A DNA stretch of 64,000 bases, taken from contig NW_027248395.1 in assembly GCF_041260155.1 (NCBI RefSeq), positions 525,953 through 589,952 on the forward strand, read 5' to 3'. Of this stretch, positions 1 through 10,360 are shown piece after piece; position 1 is the first letter of the stretch, and each line of letters starts with the position of its first letter. This DNA is from Ptychodera flava (taxonomy: Eukaryota; Hemichordata; Enteropneusta; Ptychoderidae). Below the pieces are notes generated by a model. That model was given only the letters and a program-made list of their open reading frames with translations, did no database searches and was not told where the DNA came from. The position numbers and the translations under genes are program-made.

Positions 1-846
1 ATTTATGCAAAGAAATAATTAGGAAATGAGACAAGTGTAGTTAGTATGGATATACGGGTATGTGTGTAAGACATGCCAGGTGTTATGGGTGCACACTCTT
101 TCTTTCATTCAAACAGACACTATATTCTGCTGTATGGCCGTAGGTTAGCATTATATGTTAATTGAAATGAAGATAATTTATGCAAAGAAATGAATTAAGA
201 AATAAGGACAGGTGTAGTTTGTTAGTATTGATGTATATGTGTAAGACATGCTAGGTGAAATGGATGCACACTCTTTCATTCCAACAATCACTATTTTGCT
301 GTGTTGCCATAGGCTAGCATAGTAGGTGATAATAAAAAACAGAGATAATTTATGCAAAGAAATTAATTAGAAATGAGACGAGTGAAGTTTGTTAGTATGG
401 ATGTTTTTGTGTAGACATGCTAGGTGTAATGGGTGCACACTCTTTCTTTCATTCAAACAGACACTATATTCTGCTGTATGGCCATAGGTTAGCATTATAT
501 GTTAATTGAAATGAAGATAATTTATGCAAAGAAATGAATTAGAAAATAAGACAAGTGCAGTTTGTTAGAATGGTGTATATGTGTAAGACATGCTAGATGT
601 AATGGTTGCACACTCTTTCTTTCATTCCAGCAGACAATGTGTTGTGCTGTATAGCCATAGGCTAGCATATAGGAGTCTAATAGAATGGAGATAATTTATG
701 CAAAGAAATTAATTAAGAAATGAGACAAGTGTGGTTTGTAAGTATGGATGTATATGTGTAAGACATGCTAGGTGAAATGGATGGCCATAGGTTAGCATAT
801 TATATATGTTAATTAAAATGAAGATAATATGGATGTATATGTGGAA
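1..846. repeat. Satellite array, about 172 bp monomer, left part
   Basis: About five head-to-tail copies. The landmark ATTTATGCAAAGAAAT recurs near 1, 177, 348, 518 and 692, and each unit also holds a GACATGCTAGGTG block and a CACTCTTTC block in the same order. The last unit is shortened. The same monomer continues at 25259 beyond Polinton A, so the array was the insertion target. No coding potential is seen. Confidence 0.93.
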
Positions 847-882
847 AGTAGTAATGGCTGTGGTATAGTCCACACATCTCGC
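847..882 (+). repeat. Polinton A left terminal inverted repeat
   Basis: The 36 bases match the reverse complement of 25223-25258 exactly as read. The terminus starts AGTAGTAA, as does Polinton B. The palindrome TCTCGCGAGA overlaps its inner edge at 877-886. Confidence 0.95.
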
Positions 883-931
883 GAGATTTGTGTCCTCTTT
901 TGAAGCGCGGGAGTTGAGAACTGTCATGCTT

Positions 932-976
932 CTAGGGGGTTATATGGAGGTCATGACCTTAGAAAAGACCCCCTAG
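932..976. other. Hairpin in left end of Polinton A
   Basis: CTAGGGGGT at 932 pairs with ACCCCCTAG at 968-976, and the centre contains the perfect palindrome GGTCATGACC (949-958). It lies between the terminal repeat and the left promoter. The role is unknown; it could be a regulator-binding or end-processing site. Confidence 0.6.
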
Positions 977-1006
977 TATGCAAAATGAAATTAGCGAGTC
1001 CCTCTC

Positions 1007-1102
1007 ATTGGTCCGTTTAAATACCGCAAAGGATATTGGGATGGCCATACCCTTTTCCTGATAGGTTAACTGGTTAATATATGCAAAACAAGAGTATATA
1101 AG
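1007..1102 (+). promoter_or_regulatory. Left inward promoter of Polinton A
   Basis: An inverted CCAAT box (ATTGG, 1007-1011), an octamer-like ATGCAAAA (1081-1088) and a TATA box TATATAAG (1095-1102) lie in order, about 78 bases before the ATG of the WW-PC4 gene. The sequence after TATA (AAGTAGCAAG) matches that at the right-end promoter, so the two ends share a promoter design. Confidence 0.65.
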
Positions 1103-1179
1103 TAGCAAGAGGGCCAGCTGAGGGCCAATTCAGCTCAGGCGTTCATCCAAACAACAACAACAGCTCAACTATTCAAGCT

Positions 1180-1707
1180 ATGGCTACTCCTATACTATCA
1201 CCAAGACTACTGGAAGAGGGATGGCGCAAGTGTTATTCAGTGAAGGCTGAACGTCCGTATTACTTTAATGTAAAGACCAACACCAGCGTCTGGACAATGC
1301 CAACAGTCTCTGACCAAGATGAGAGGTTTGCTGATGTTCCTGGAAGGAAGAGCCCCGACTTGCCAGAGCCTACTCAGGAAGTGCCCATGCCTGATCAGAC
1401 TCAGTCCAGTCAGTCATCAGTTGCTGCTTTGGTCCCTCAACCTTCCAAGCCTGGCACAACTAGTCAAGCAGGTGAGAGACAATTCAGATTTCTTCTGCGT
1501 GACACAGAGACGTCAGCTCGGATTGTGAGTGTGCAGATGTACAAGGGAAATGTGTACGTTGGAATACGTGAATTCTTCAAGAAACCCGACACTGGAGAAC
1601 TGATACCAACAAAGAAGGGAATCAATTTGAATTTGGATCAGTGGAATCGGCTGAAATGTATCATGCAGAGTATTGATGATGCTGCCAAGACACTGACATG
1701 CAATTGA
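1180..1707 (+). CDS. WW-PC4 fusion protein (transcription coactivator-like)
   Basis: Uninterrupted 175-residue frame. Residues about 9-42 form a WW domain (W15, the YYF aromatic patch at 27-29, W38, P41). It resembles the WW domain of PCIF1, which binds the phosphorylated RNA polymerase II tail. Residues 43-100 are a Pro/Ser/Gln-rich linker. Residues about 118-172 match the PC4/SUB1 coactivator fold (the GNVYVGIREF strand, KKGINL, then the LDQWNRL helix), which binds single-stranded and promoter DNA. The inferred role is a nuclear factor that brings host polymerase II to the element. It sits directly behind the left TATA promoter, and its stop overlaps the next frame by 10 bases. The start is the first ATG after the TATA box. 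Domain calls are by eye. Confidence 0.82.
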   Translation: MATPILSPRLLEEGWRKCYSVKAERPYYFNVKTNTSVWTMPTVSDQDERFADVPGRKSPDLPEPTQEVPMPDQTQSSQSSVAALVPQPSKPGTTSQAGERQFRFLLRDTETSARIVSVQMYKGNVYVGIREFFKKPDTGELIPTKKGINLNLDQWNRLKCIMQSIDDAAKTLTCN

Positions 1708-2228
1708 CTTGGAACTCACAGACCCGTCTTTCGTCCTTTTTTCAGAGCCTTCCTTCAGCGATATGCCAAAGACTTGGACAGGCAAGTGGCAAGGAGAGTG
1801 GCCAATATGTCTACGCCAAGCTCATTCTGGACGAAGTCAATGCCATCATCAATCAAAACTGTGAGGGATGCAAGGAAGATTACCCATCTCAGAGAGACCA
1901 TGAGTGCCTGTACTATGGCAATGCCCCTGCAGGTCAATGGGAAGCGATCATCAAATACTTTACTGATGCTGCCAAACGAGTCAACATGCTGGCTGTGCAG
2001 AAGTCTGTTCTCGCCATGGCTGAACTGTGTTACATCACCCTGGATCATAATGTTCCACTCGGATTACTCGATCTTGATGATCTCTTGGAGTTACTGTACT
2101 ATCGCTGGAGTGAAGACCCTGAAGGATGTTATGAAGCTTTATCGGACAGTCTGTCTGTTTACGGAATGGTTTTGTGCAATGACATGATTACCGCAGTTTG
2201 TTCAAAATTTGGTTCTGCAAGCAATTAA
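1698..2228 (+). CDS. Polinton small CxxC...PSQxxHxC protein
   Basis: 176-residue frame overlapping the end of the WW-PC4 gene by 10 bases. The conserved-looking core has C55, C58, H68 and C70 in the pattern C-x2-C-x9-H-x-C around a PSQ triplet, which suggests a zinc-binding knuckle. The remainder is helical and acidic with several Leu-rich runs. Similar small proteins with this Cys/His-PSQ signature accompany Polintons of other animals, but I know no established function. It may start further in, because the first 30 residues look unlike the rest. Poly(A) signals AATAAA follow at 2308 and 2376. Confidence 0.55.
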   Translation: MQLTWNSQTRLSSFFQSLPSAICQRLGQASGKESGQYVYAKLILDEVNAIINQNCEGCKEDYPSQRDHECLYYGNAPAGQWEAIIKYFTDAAKRVNMLAVQKSVLAMAELCYITLDHNVPLGLLDLDDLLELLYYRWSEDPEGCYEALSDSLSVYGMVLCNDMITAVCSKFGSASN

Positions 2229-2628
2229 TCACTTCGATTTCCTTCACTTTCTAAATGATTTTTTTTCGGACATTTCAAGTTTGCCTAGGACACTGAGAAA
2301 CACTTGCAATAAAAAAAAGGTGTTGTGTTTCATGTTTATTTTTTTTGCCTTGTTAAATTTTGTTAACTTTGAGAAAATAAAATTTACTGTTATTGTTTAA
2401 AATGAAAATCAATAACTTGTCCGTCTATACTCTTTGTATGATTGTTTTGATGAATGAGTATGTTTAATTGCTCCCCCCTCCCCCTTCCCCCTTTATGGCC
2501 CCTCATCTCTGAGAAAAAAAAATCAGACGCAGATGCTTGGTATTTTCAATTGAACAAGTTTGAAAATTTATTGAACACCAACAGGAAAGCCAACACAAGA
2601 ACTAGTAACAATGTAATGAATATGACTT
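2229..2628. other. Convergent 3' intergenic region
   Basis: AT-rich spacer between the plus-strand genes and the minus-strand structural block. It holds two AATAAA signals for the plus strand (2308-2313 and 2376-2381) and a pyrimidine run near 2470. No gene is seen. Confidence 0.6.
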
Positions 2629-3130
2629 CTAAGTCAAACGAGTCTGTAAAAAGTTAACATCATAAATGTCAAAATCAACACCAGTCAATTTTTCAATGAA
2701 ATCATTCACAAGAAAGTCATTAAAAGTCAAGTCCTCAGTAAACTGCTTCACAATGTTCGACATGGACCATCCCCGGCAACGATGTAGCAGATAGTAAAGG
2801 ACGTATTGTCCACACACTGAAGAAAGAGGTCCTGGAGCCTTTTCTGTTATAGATCCAGTCGAGAGAGTTCCTGTTCAGGAATGCCTTGAAAGGTGTCCTG
2901 TTAGGTGGACGTCCGTACGAATCGAAATATTCCCCATGGTCGCTATCGGCAAAGTAGAAAGCCACCCAGTGTTTCCCTGGTTGAGTACTTGGGTCCACAT
3001 TGGCCACAAAGGCAGCAGGATAGGACTTTAGTCTGGTCTTAGGCAGTCGGTCTGATGGTTTCACCCCGCCAAAAGATGATGCAGTGTATCGGTCTGTACT
3101 CAAGATCTCTTTCAACTTTAACGTGTCCAT
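2629..3130 (-). pseudogene. Adenain-like cysteine protease (PRO)
   Basis: The family cleaves capsid precursors during virion maturation. The sequence shows the typical core with GKHWVAFYF (containing the catalytic His), a GEYFDSYG segment with the acidic residue, and further on a Cys-Gly-Gln segment followed by YLLHRCRGWS-like text. Polinton proteases of this kind are near 150-200 residues, which fits the span. It is the last gene of a minus-strand block that begins with penton, pX-like protein and capsid. It is broken, with about one break. Confidence 0.82.
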
Positions 3131-3156
3131 CGTTCACTGGAGTCAAGGAATGAACT

Positions 3157-4638
3157 TCAGTAATCAAAGAGGACATTGCGGTCTCTGTCGATTTCAATGA
3201 TGTTATCCAGTTCGCCATACACGAGTAAATTCACTGTATTTGGCAGGGCTTGTCTGAACTGCAGTTCGATGCCCAGGTTGCCTTCTTTGACTAGGTTCAA
3301 ATGTCCTCCGTCGGCAGACAAGTCCGGTGTGAGATCAAATGCAAACAGTGTGTACCCATTGTCGTATTCATAGCGTTTGATGTTGATTCCTTCATCCCTG
3401 CCTATTTTATTCGTTCCTGTAAACAGGGAATAGTAGGCCATGATGAATGATTGACCACCAGCTTTGGTGAAGTCCAGTTTCAGGGGTTTGCTCGGAACTT
3501 GTTTTCCACCCACATTAAGGACCAGTGACGTCATGCCGTAATGTTTGAAGTTGAAAGGATTTTTCTTGTATGAACCGTTGAAGGCATCGTTGTCCACCAG
3601 ACCCAAGACCACACGTTTAGGTAGCTGTCCCAGAAAGATGTGGTCTTTGTTGAAGGACATGGTGCCTCCAGGAATAGACAGAACCTTCATCACACAACGA
3701 TGTATGGGATACTTGGACGGTCCCTGCTTTAAAGCTTCTGCATGGCCCAGCTGTACCAATGGACTGAGTTTTATTTTCTTGACCAGTAGTGTGGCTTCGG
3801 TGACTACAGCTTTGAAGCCTGGATTTTCTACAGAACTCACTAGGGAGAAGGCATTCTTGCTTCTATTGAGTTTGAGACGTAATTCGACACCATTCATTAG
3901 ATACTTGGGCTGAAAGAAGAGATCCAAATGGATGGGTCCTACCATATCGACAACTTGACTGCCAGACGTGAAGGCATATCGGTTTTTCAGTCCCTTGTTC
4001 ACTTCTCCACCTTCTTTAGTGGGGTTCACTTCATCCATTTTCAAGTGATAGTCCTTGAAGAATAGGGCTGAAGCAATATGGGTGTCTTTGGCCTCCTCAC
4101 CATAATTCAACAAGGTCTCCAACATCGCTCGGTAGGGGTAAGTAGGGGAAGGGTTGGATATCATTTTGCCATTGAGGTGTACATCCACCTGGCTGAACAG
4201 TGAATGGAGCCACAAGTTGACGGGACCCACTGCTGCATCTTCACCGAGGTTAGTACCATCAACTTTTGTAATCTTGGCCTTGATCAGAAGGAGTGTTGAG
4301 GACAGATCGATGTAGTCTTCCCCTGAACCCGAAATCACAAATTCGATGGGTCCCGATTCCACAATGTGGGTCAGGGGATGCACTTCTTCCCATTGCCCCT
4401 CTTCCACACTGGTCTGCATTGGAGGAACTGTGAACAAGTCAAGTTCACTCTTGGTACACTCGCAGGAGTGTTCGTGAAGAAATGCCATGTTAGTAAAAAA
4501 AATGTCAGGAGACCTTCTCTTTCGCTTGGCTTTGGAGGAAATGACTCTTCGTTTCGGAGTTTTACGTTTTATACTGCTGCCAGGGGGAACTGAATATCTG
4601 GAACCCCTGCCTGTCATCAACTGTTTCCCGGCTTCCAC
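3157..4638 (-). CDS. Polinton major capsid protein (double jelly roll)
   Basis: Uninterrupted 493-residue frame, which looks whole. The N-terminus is very basic (KRKTPKRR, KAKRKRRSP). It is followed by the family's typical NMAFLHEHSCECTKSELDLF stretch, and then a long beta-rich body with a typical SLFSQVDVHLNG segment and a TYPYRAMLETLLNYG segment. The family forms hexon-like trimers that make the icosahedral shell of Polinton and adintovirus particles. Length fits the family, usually about 450-650. It lies 26 bases upstream of the protease in the same direction, so the two were probably expressed together. Confidence 0.88.
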   Translation of the reverse strand: MEAGKQLMTGRGSRYSVPPGSSIKRKTPKRRVISSKAKRKRRSPDIFFTNMAFLHEHSCECTKSELDLFTVPPMQTSVEEGQWEEVHPLTHIVESGPIEFVISGSGEDYIDLSSTLLLIKAKITKVDGTNLGEDAAVGPVNLWLHSLFSQVDVHLNGKMISNPSPTYPYRAMLETLLNYGEEAKDTHIASALFFKDYHLKMDEVNPTKEGGEVNKGLKNRYAFTSGSQVVDMVGPIHLDLFFQPKYLMNGVELRLKLNRSKNAFSLVSSVENPGFKAVVTEATLLVKKIKLSPLVQLGHAEALKQGPSKYPIHRCVMKVLSIPGGTMSFNKDHIFLGQLPKRVVLGLVDNDAFNGSYKKNPFNFKHYGMTSLVLNVGGKQVPSKPLKLDFTKAGGQSFIMAYYSLFTGTNKIGRDEGINIKRYEYDNGYTLFAFDLTPDLSADGGHLNLVKEGNLGIELQFRQALPNTVNLLVYGELDNIIEIDRDRNVLFDY

Positions 4639-4887
4639 CAGTGTTCCCTCTGAGGTTTCAAGAGGGTGCGCAACTTGAGATCACGGTCCCTCCGGGACTG
4701 TGTGAGATACGTCGGATATTGTCTCACAGCGGGTCCGTTCATTGTATATGCTAATTTACTGAGGTACGTCACAAGTACAATGAACGTTGGTGGCAACTGC
4801 GCCACCAACGGGCGCCTCAAACCCGAAACGCAGAAGTAAAATCTACGCCGAGATCGCACATTTCACCCCGAGTTATCGTTTCCAAAA
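4617..4887. other. Spacer with small palindromes
   Basis: Spacer between the capsid and pX-like genes. It contains an imperfect member of the CACGGTCCCTCC palindrome family (4682-4702) and a GTTGGTGGC...GCCACCAAC hairpin near 4789-4810. An 80-residue minus-strand frame crosses it but has no recognisable similarity. Confidence 0.4.
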
Positions 4888-5277
4888 CTACCGATCAAAA
4901 TGACTGAGACTAAAGTTGCGCAAAACATGAAATTTCACTGCGAGAGCAGTCGGAGACACTGCGCAATTGGCGCGCAAATAAGCCTTAGCGGGAACACTGG
5001 CTTCCACCAACCGTCGTTTTGCCGAGTGCTTGATGTTACGTCCACTGAGTGCATCACCTGCAATGTTGAGCCCCGTTTTCAACATCTGTCTCCTAAGACT
5101 TTGGCACCTTGTTTGAGCAGTGATGTGGCTGCACAGAAGAGGCCTCCCAATACCGCCCAAGCCGTATCCTCTCTGCACAGCTGCCCCCCTGGAACGATGC
5201 TCCATTTCCACCTGATCCAAATAAAACTTCTTGTATGTGGCCGGATTGCTTTCATAGATTTTACGTCTATACGGCAT
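4888..5277 (-). CDS. Adenovirus pX-like/core minor virion protein
   Basis: Frame of 129 residues. The N-terminus MPYRRKIYESNP is followed by GYGLGGIGRPLL and a LKTGLNIAGDALSG helix, a layout typical of the small basic virion proteins that sit beside penton and capsid genes in Polintons and adintoviruses. In adenovirus the comparable protein condenses DNA or links core to shell. The C-terminal 40 residues look less typical, so it may not be entirely intact. It is 8 bases from the penton gene on the same strand. Confidence 0.6.
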   Translation of the reverse strand: MPYRRKIYESNPATYKKFYLDQVEMEHRSRGAAVQRGYGLGGIGRPLLCSHITAQTRCQSLRRQMLKTGLNIAGDALSGRNIKHSAKRRLVEASVPAKAYLRANCAVSPTALAVKFHVLRNFSLSHFDR

Positions 5278-5285
5278 GGTTCAGG

Positions 5286-6022
5286 CTACAATAGTGTAGG
5301 GCGTCGTTTTCTGAAGGCTAGTGTCACGATCACTTTCCCACCTTGAAATGGCACTTTCTGACCCATGTCGTCTCTTATGTAGACTTCTACCGTATCAAAT
5401 TCGCAGTCTCTCAGGGAAGAAAGTATGGCGTGTGGAAGGTGCGGTTGATCATCTGTCCATGGATCCCTTCCACATTTTCTATTCTCAACAGGGGTGCAAA
5501 GGTATCTCCCACCAATTGGTCGTCCACTAGGTCGCAATACACATACAGAGAAGAGAGGTTTCGAACACTGAACATGAAAGGTGCATCGTTCTTCTGCCTC
5601 AACATGGTATTGGGATAAAATCCCATGATTTCAGCCAGACCTGGTAGAAAGTAGAGGCTGGTACCGTCACTCACATCAGCGGTTACTTTCCTAGACACCG
5701 AGTCGAAAGTCAACTGGACGTTGTCGGGTAAACCTTGCTCTCTCAGAGTGGTCAGTATACTTCCAAAATCATCGTAGTAACCTGCAGGTATTTTGACAAG
5801 TATTTTTCTATGATCCTGATTTTCATATGCCATCAAGTTTCTGCCCTCGACCACATTGTACCAAGAGAAAGGGTAGTGTATGTCCATCAAGGCCACTTCC
5901 CAGTTGCCCCGCAGAGAAATGTGTTTGGGTAATTTCACAGTGTAGCCTGTCACTGCATTGTCTGGGAAAACGTCCATGGATGCATTGCTCGGTAGCGTCA
6001 TGAAAAATGGATGTTCAGCCAT
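5286..6022 (-). pseudogene. Polinton penton (minor capsid) protein
   Basis: The N-terminal half begins with the family hallmark: a FFMTLPSNASMDVFPDN stretch, then TGYTVKLPKHISL and WEVALMDIHYP. The single jelly-roll penton seals the five-fold vertices of the particle. The C-terminal part keeps the typical RDDMGQKVPFQGGKVIVTL segment. The gene lies first in the structural block penton, pX-like, capsid, protease. It is broken, with about one break. Confidence 0.83.
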
Positions 6023-6070
6023 GATGAAAGTGGGGGTCAGACTGTGACTGTCCGGACAGAGTCATCCCTC

Positions 6071-6355
6071 TTATAGTTTTGCCAGATCCCTGACCCAACT
6101 ATTGAATTTGGATGGCCAACCATACCACTTGACGAGATATTCAGTCTTGCCCTTTCTCTTTCTTGTTTTGAGTATTTTTTCCACTCTGAAGACATCGTCC
6201 ATTTTCTTGACGACTTTTTGTAGCTCTTGTTCATAGAAAGTACCTTCTAATTCCTCCTCATCAAAATCTTTCAGCTTGTAAAGAGGTGGTCGACTGGAGA
6301 TCCTTTTCGACACAGTGAAGATTTCTTCTGCAGTGTTTGATCTAGAGTGCGCCAT
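6071..6355 (-). pseudogene. Integrase C-terminal chromodomain piece, Polinton A
   Basis: Contains a PPLYKLKDF linker, a GTFYEQELQKV segment and then a chromodomain: VFRVEKILKTRKRKGKTEYL followed by VKWYGWP and FNSW. In Polinton integrases this domain follows the catalytic core and probably guides insertion through chromatin marks. The catalytic core of what is probably the same integrase lies at 8505-9491 in the same direction, separated by about 2 kb of unrelated DNA. It is part of a broken gene. Confidence 0.82.
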
Positions 6356-8504
6356 TGCGCATTTTGCGCAAAAAAATCAGCTATGGCGCTATTTTCACAG
6401 GCCATGGCGCCATTTCGGGCGCAATATTCAAGACCGGCGCCTAGTAGTTTGTTTCTGCCAGGCCACAATGTTTTACGCCCATGCTCCGTACGACAACACG
6501 AGGATTTACCGTAACGTGGTATATATTCAATCACGACATTTTGCGACAATGACGTAAGTTGGATGACGTCTTTGACGGGACGTGTGCAGAAGGCCATGCG
6601 TAGCTATGCCAGCTGTACGATGCCAGCGGTAGGATAGGTTACTCTGCCGCAAAGGTTATCGTAACGTTGTTTGGATAGTCGTTCGAGGCGGGCGGCCGCA
6701 GGTCGCCGTTTACTTGGCCAAGTAAACCGCGACCTGCGGCCGCCCGCCTCGAACGACTATCCAAACAACGTTACGATAACCTGTGATCTGCCGTGGCTAT
6801 ATCTGTAAAGCCGTCGGGTTGTCTCCTCACCCACGCCAGACGATGGAGGTACAACGATGGAAGTGTCAGAAACTGACACGCAGACCGATGTTGCCGGTTC
6901 GCAACACAACCGGACCCCGCAGGTGAATACGATTTTGGGAATTTTACCATTAACTTCGATATGTAAGGCTACCATATGTAAGCTTAGACTGTAGTACGTT
7001 ATGATCAAATAGCAAGCAATGCTTATACGGTATAACTGGAGTGGCCGGGACTGGTATTGAGTGCATGGTGTCGTGGACGCTAATTTCTGACATTTCTTGG
7101 GGTGATCAAAATATCCGAGTGGTAGGGAATGGTTATGTTTGTAAACTGGCTGCGAGTTTCCGAGGACAAGTCACTTGTTTATTTATTCGTGTGGCAGTGA
7201 TTCGCATACCAGCGTGGTAGCCACGCGGGGTTTCCAGTCGTACAAAAACGGTTTAGATATTTCATATTTCTGTCATCAAACAAATTGAGAAGAGAGTGAA
7301 TGTTTTTGTCTCAGTTTAATTTTTCTCTAGTATACGTAAATCTAGTATTTTACAGGTTTGATGATTCACTTACGTGAACTTATTTACGTGAACCCCCAAA
7401 TTTTATTTTAGTCCTTTACTCTAAACTTGAAATTTTGAAGAAATATAAGATAAAGGACACACTCTCAAATCTAAGTTTATTATTTCTCTGGATACCAAAA
7501 TCTAGTATTTAACATTTTTAATAGTTTATTTTTTTAATTTATTTACCCCCTCTTTTTATTTTTTTCCTTTACTCTTTACTTAAAATTGATTCAGAAATGG
7601 TACATGTTAGGGTGAAATTTTTATTAAAATCAGATTTGGCATTTCAGTGTTTACAGCTCAATAAAAAATCATATTTTCTTCTCTCAGGTGAAGTGGCTGT
7701 CACAATGGCACTGGCTGTACTATGGACATGATGAATGGTAGCTGATGGTACATGTCTGCAATAAAACATATGCATAATCATCAGTATTGAGTTGAGAAAA
7801 TGGTCAAAATTTGAAAAAAAACAAATAAAAGTGTGTTATTAAATGTTGACTCACCTGTACGTCTGTCTTTTTGAAGAGATCCTTCTTGCGGGTGAACTGC
7901 CAGTCTCTGCAGTAACTTCATATTATTTGATTAAAGGGACAGTAGCTGTCACTTTTTATAGGTTGCTTTCAGTGTTTTTATTCTGAGTATCAAAATGGTT
8001 TTTGTAATTCTTAAAAAATCAAGTTTGTCAACAAAGTCTGTATATCCACTCTATTTCTAGCAGTGGTATTGCTGACAATTGAATCTGAATTAAGTTGTGA
8101 ACAATAAGGGTTTACTATACAACTAAAACATGAATAACTAAAGCGTAGTTGACAAACTGAATGCTAGTGAAATAACTTCAAGCTCAATAGAAAACTGCCG
8201 TTGTTGGATGACACACAGAAAGAAAAATATCAACAGTTACAGCTACTGCACCTTTTTTGTCAATTCCTTTAGCACAGTGGAATCTGTCTTTGCAAATGTT
8301 GCCTGGCAACCCAGTCTGTCCATTATAAGCCTTTTAAAAACAATTAATTGCAATTTTAATTTGATTAATAATTCTGGGGGACCACTTTTTATCCGCTAGT
8401 TGGGATCAACAAGGGCCCTCTTTAAAAATTGCAAGGGGCCCAGCATGGCCCCCTTTTTTTGCCAATGGCCCCTTTTTTTCAAGGGAGTGGGCCCACGATG
8501 GCCC
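6356..8504. other. Unassigned 2.1-kb stretch between integrase pieces
   Basis: This stretch holds a GC-rich 128-bp palindrome (6654-6781), then AT-rich DNA with two loosely similar blocks around AAATCTAGTATTT (near 7340 and 7500), and ends with a low-complexity GGCCCC/T-run segment (8430-8510). No domain is recognised in any frame. Its position between two halves of one integrase suggests inserted DNA, but I found no clear terminal repeats or target duplication. Confidence 0.45.
6654..6781. repeat. Near-perfect 128-bp palindrome
   Basis: Arms of 64 bases begin GGTTATCGTAACGTTG and end with its reverse complement. The centre is TACTTGGCCAAGTA, and I see one mismatch pair near the centre. The arms contain the NotI-like GCGGCCGC core. 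There is essentially no loop, so the whole block could extrude as a cruciform. Confidence 0.93.
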
Positions 8505-9491
8505 CTATTTTTGAAGTCCTAGATCAAACACTGCTTCTGTCCAATTCGGCAGATAACCTTTCTTGAACATACGTTTAGTTTTGCTGATTCTCACTTGTTC
8601 TCCCACACTGAATTTGAATTTCACCGTTTTCTGTTCATAGTCACTGTACAGAGTATCCCACACCTCTTTTTCATTGGTCTTGTTGACAGACGCTGGTTTT
8701 CTTTTAATGCTGCGATGCCAAGTGTTGTTGTAAGATTGCATTAGCTGAGGAAGCACCGATAGGTAGCTGAGGGTGTTGTTTCTGGTAAAGTACTTCCACA
8801 TTTTAGTTTTCAGCGTACGATTGAAACGTTCAACCACAGAAGCTTTTGTTCTCGTTTCCGGTGGTGAAAAATGAATGTCTTCACTCTTCAGAAATTTCTG
8901 AAATAGGTGGTTCACGAATTCTTTGCCTTGATCCGTTTGTAGTTTTTTGTTTTCGTCCAGTCTTCAAAATCTGTTCAAACGCTGCCACCAAAGTGACCCC
9001 TCGTTGTCTTTCAAGGGAATGGCCCAGGCATACTTGGATAAAATGTCAATGCAGGTGAGGATATATCGGAACCCTGCATTGTATTTTGCTAGTGAACTGA
9101 CGTCTGCAAGATCAGCTTGCCACTGTTGATCCATTCCACCAACAATTACTCTAGCCCTTGGAAACTTCCACCTCACTGGTTTGTGTAATGTGTAAGTGTC
9201 CTGATGTTGCATCCATTCTCTCACTTTCTGACGGTTGGTCTTTATTCCTTCTCTTTTGCAGCACGGTAAACAGCATCGATTCCTCCAAAACTTGCGGAAT
9301 GACTTGGATCGTAATACACCTTGCTTAGGTGCTGATCTAAGTCCGTCAATTTGGTCACAGGTTTCATGTTTGATGACTATGGATCCAGAACAGCAAGCAC
9401 AGAGGCACCTCACCCGTTTGAGGACATCGCCAAGGGATAGAGAAGGTGGACAACACTCCATGACAGAGGTCTCCTTTGGAATGACTATCAT
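8505..9491 (-). pseudogene. Integrase zinc finger and catalytic core, Polinton A
   Basis: A retroviral-type (DDE) integrase of the Polinton kind. The core shows MDQQWQADLADVSS with the first Asp, then YILTCIDILSKYAWAIPLK, and later KASVVERFNRTLK with the catalytic Glu and MWKYFT. A conserved VRISKTKRMFKKGYLPNWTE segment ends the core. The enzyme inserts the excised element DNA into the genome and creates 6-bp target duplications. The region is broken, with about two breaks, and its chromodomain lies separately at 6071-6355. Confidence 0.83.
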
Positions 9492-10345
9492 GAAATTGTC
9501 GAGTGATGTTTTAAAAGTTGAGCCAATTCCCTGTCATCGATGATCGATGTCGTGGTCTTGCAGTGGTTGAAATGACCGGACGTATCTCCCTCCTTACTTT
9601 TTCTTTTTGGCGGATGATTGTCCAGCAAACACTCCATGTTCACCTTCTCATCATCACTCTTGGCTGAAACAATCCTTTTGATTTTCGCTGAGACTGAATC
9701 CAGTTCCATCTTTCCTTGTTGCCAATCAGATCTTGTGGTACATTCATGTCAGACATCTTTGGCAAATTTTTGCCACCCTCTAGGAGTGAAAGTTTTCCTC
9801 CGACGTAAGGTGTCGTTGATGAGGTCTACCATATGAGTTCCAGGTAAGGGATTACCATCGTACGTTAATTCCCCTTTCTCATTCCAATCCACGGAGTCAT
9901 GCTGTTTCACTTTCTGAAGGAGTAAGTGTGCTTTTCGTCGGAGGGATTTTGGCACACTTTCCATCACATCCTGCTCCACACTATCCAAGGGCTTTGGCTT
10001 GTCTATGCCTTCCTTTTCTGTGCTCTTATCTAATGGAGACCCTGAAGAAGACACAGCGGTAGTGGTACCCGTTGAAGTTTCAGAGGGGAGGATGCTGATT
10101 TGAACAGGTTCCTTCCTTTTATCAATGTAAGCCCTGTACTGCTGAAGAGTCTGTTGTTACAGTTTTGACTTTTCATCATTGCTGATGTCTGTTCTTTCCA
10201 AGATTTGTTGCATCTCCCATTTCAGAGAGGACAGAAGCTTAGTCACTGGGTTTGTTGATTCTGCTGTAGTTATATTGTACCCAGTAATTCCTGTGGCACA
10301 AGTGCCATCTTCTTGGCATTTTCCATTGTCATGGTAACAATTCAT
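9488..10345 (-). pseudogene. Conserved Polinton protein upstream of integrase
   Basis: Pieces in this region carry the typical SVPKSLRRKAHLLLQKVKQH segment, then WNEKGELTYDG, MVDLINDTLRRRKTF and PRGWQKFAKDV. I recognise this as a widespread but functionally uncharacterised protein of animal Polintons, usually found next to the integrase as here. An N-terminal acidic/Gln-rich helical part (SLKWEMQQILERTDISNDEK) is upstream. It is broken, with about two breaks. No enzymatic motif is visible. Confidence 0.6.
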
Positions 10346-10360
10346 TTAAAAAGGAGACTT

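Noticed and set aside
4617-4859. 80-residue minus-strand frame between capsid and pX-like genes
   Set aside because: It overlaps the capsid N-terminus and a palindrome, has no family resemblance and is probably chance.
8505-9491. Retrotransposon (Ty3-like) integrase rather than Polinton
   Set aside because: The KKGYLPNWTE segment, the chromodomain type and the neighbours (capsid, protease, ATPase, Polinton-specific proteins) within one TIR pair identify a Polinton.
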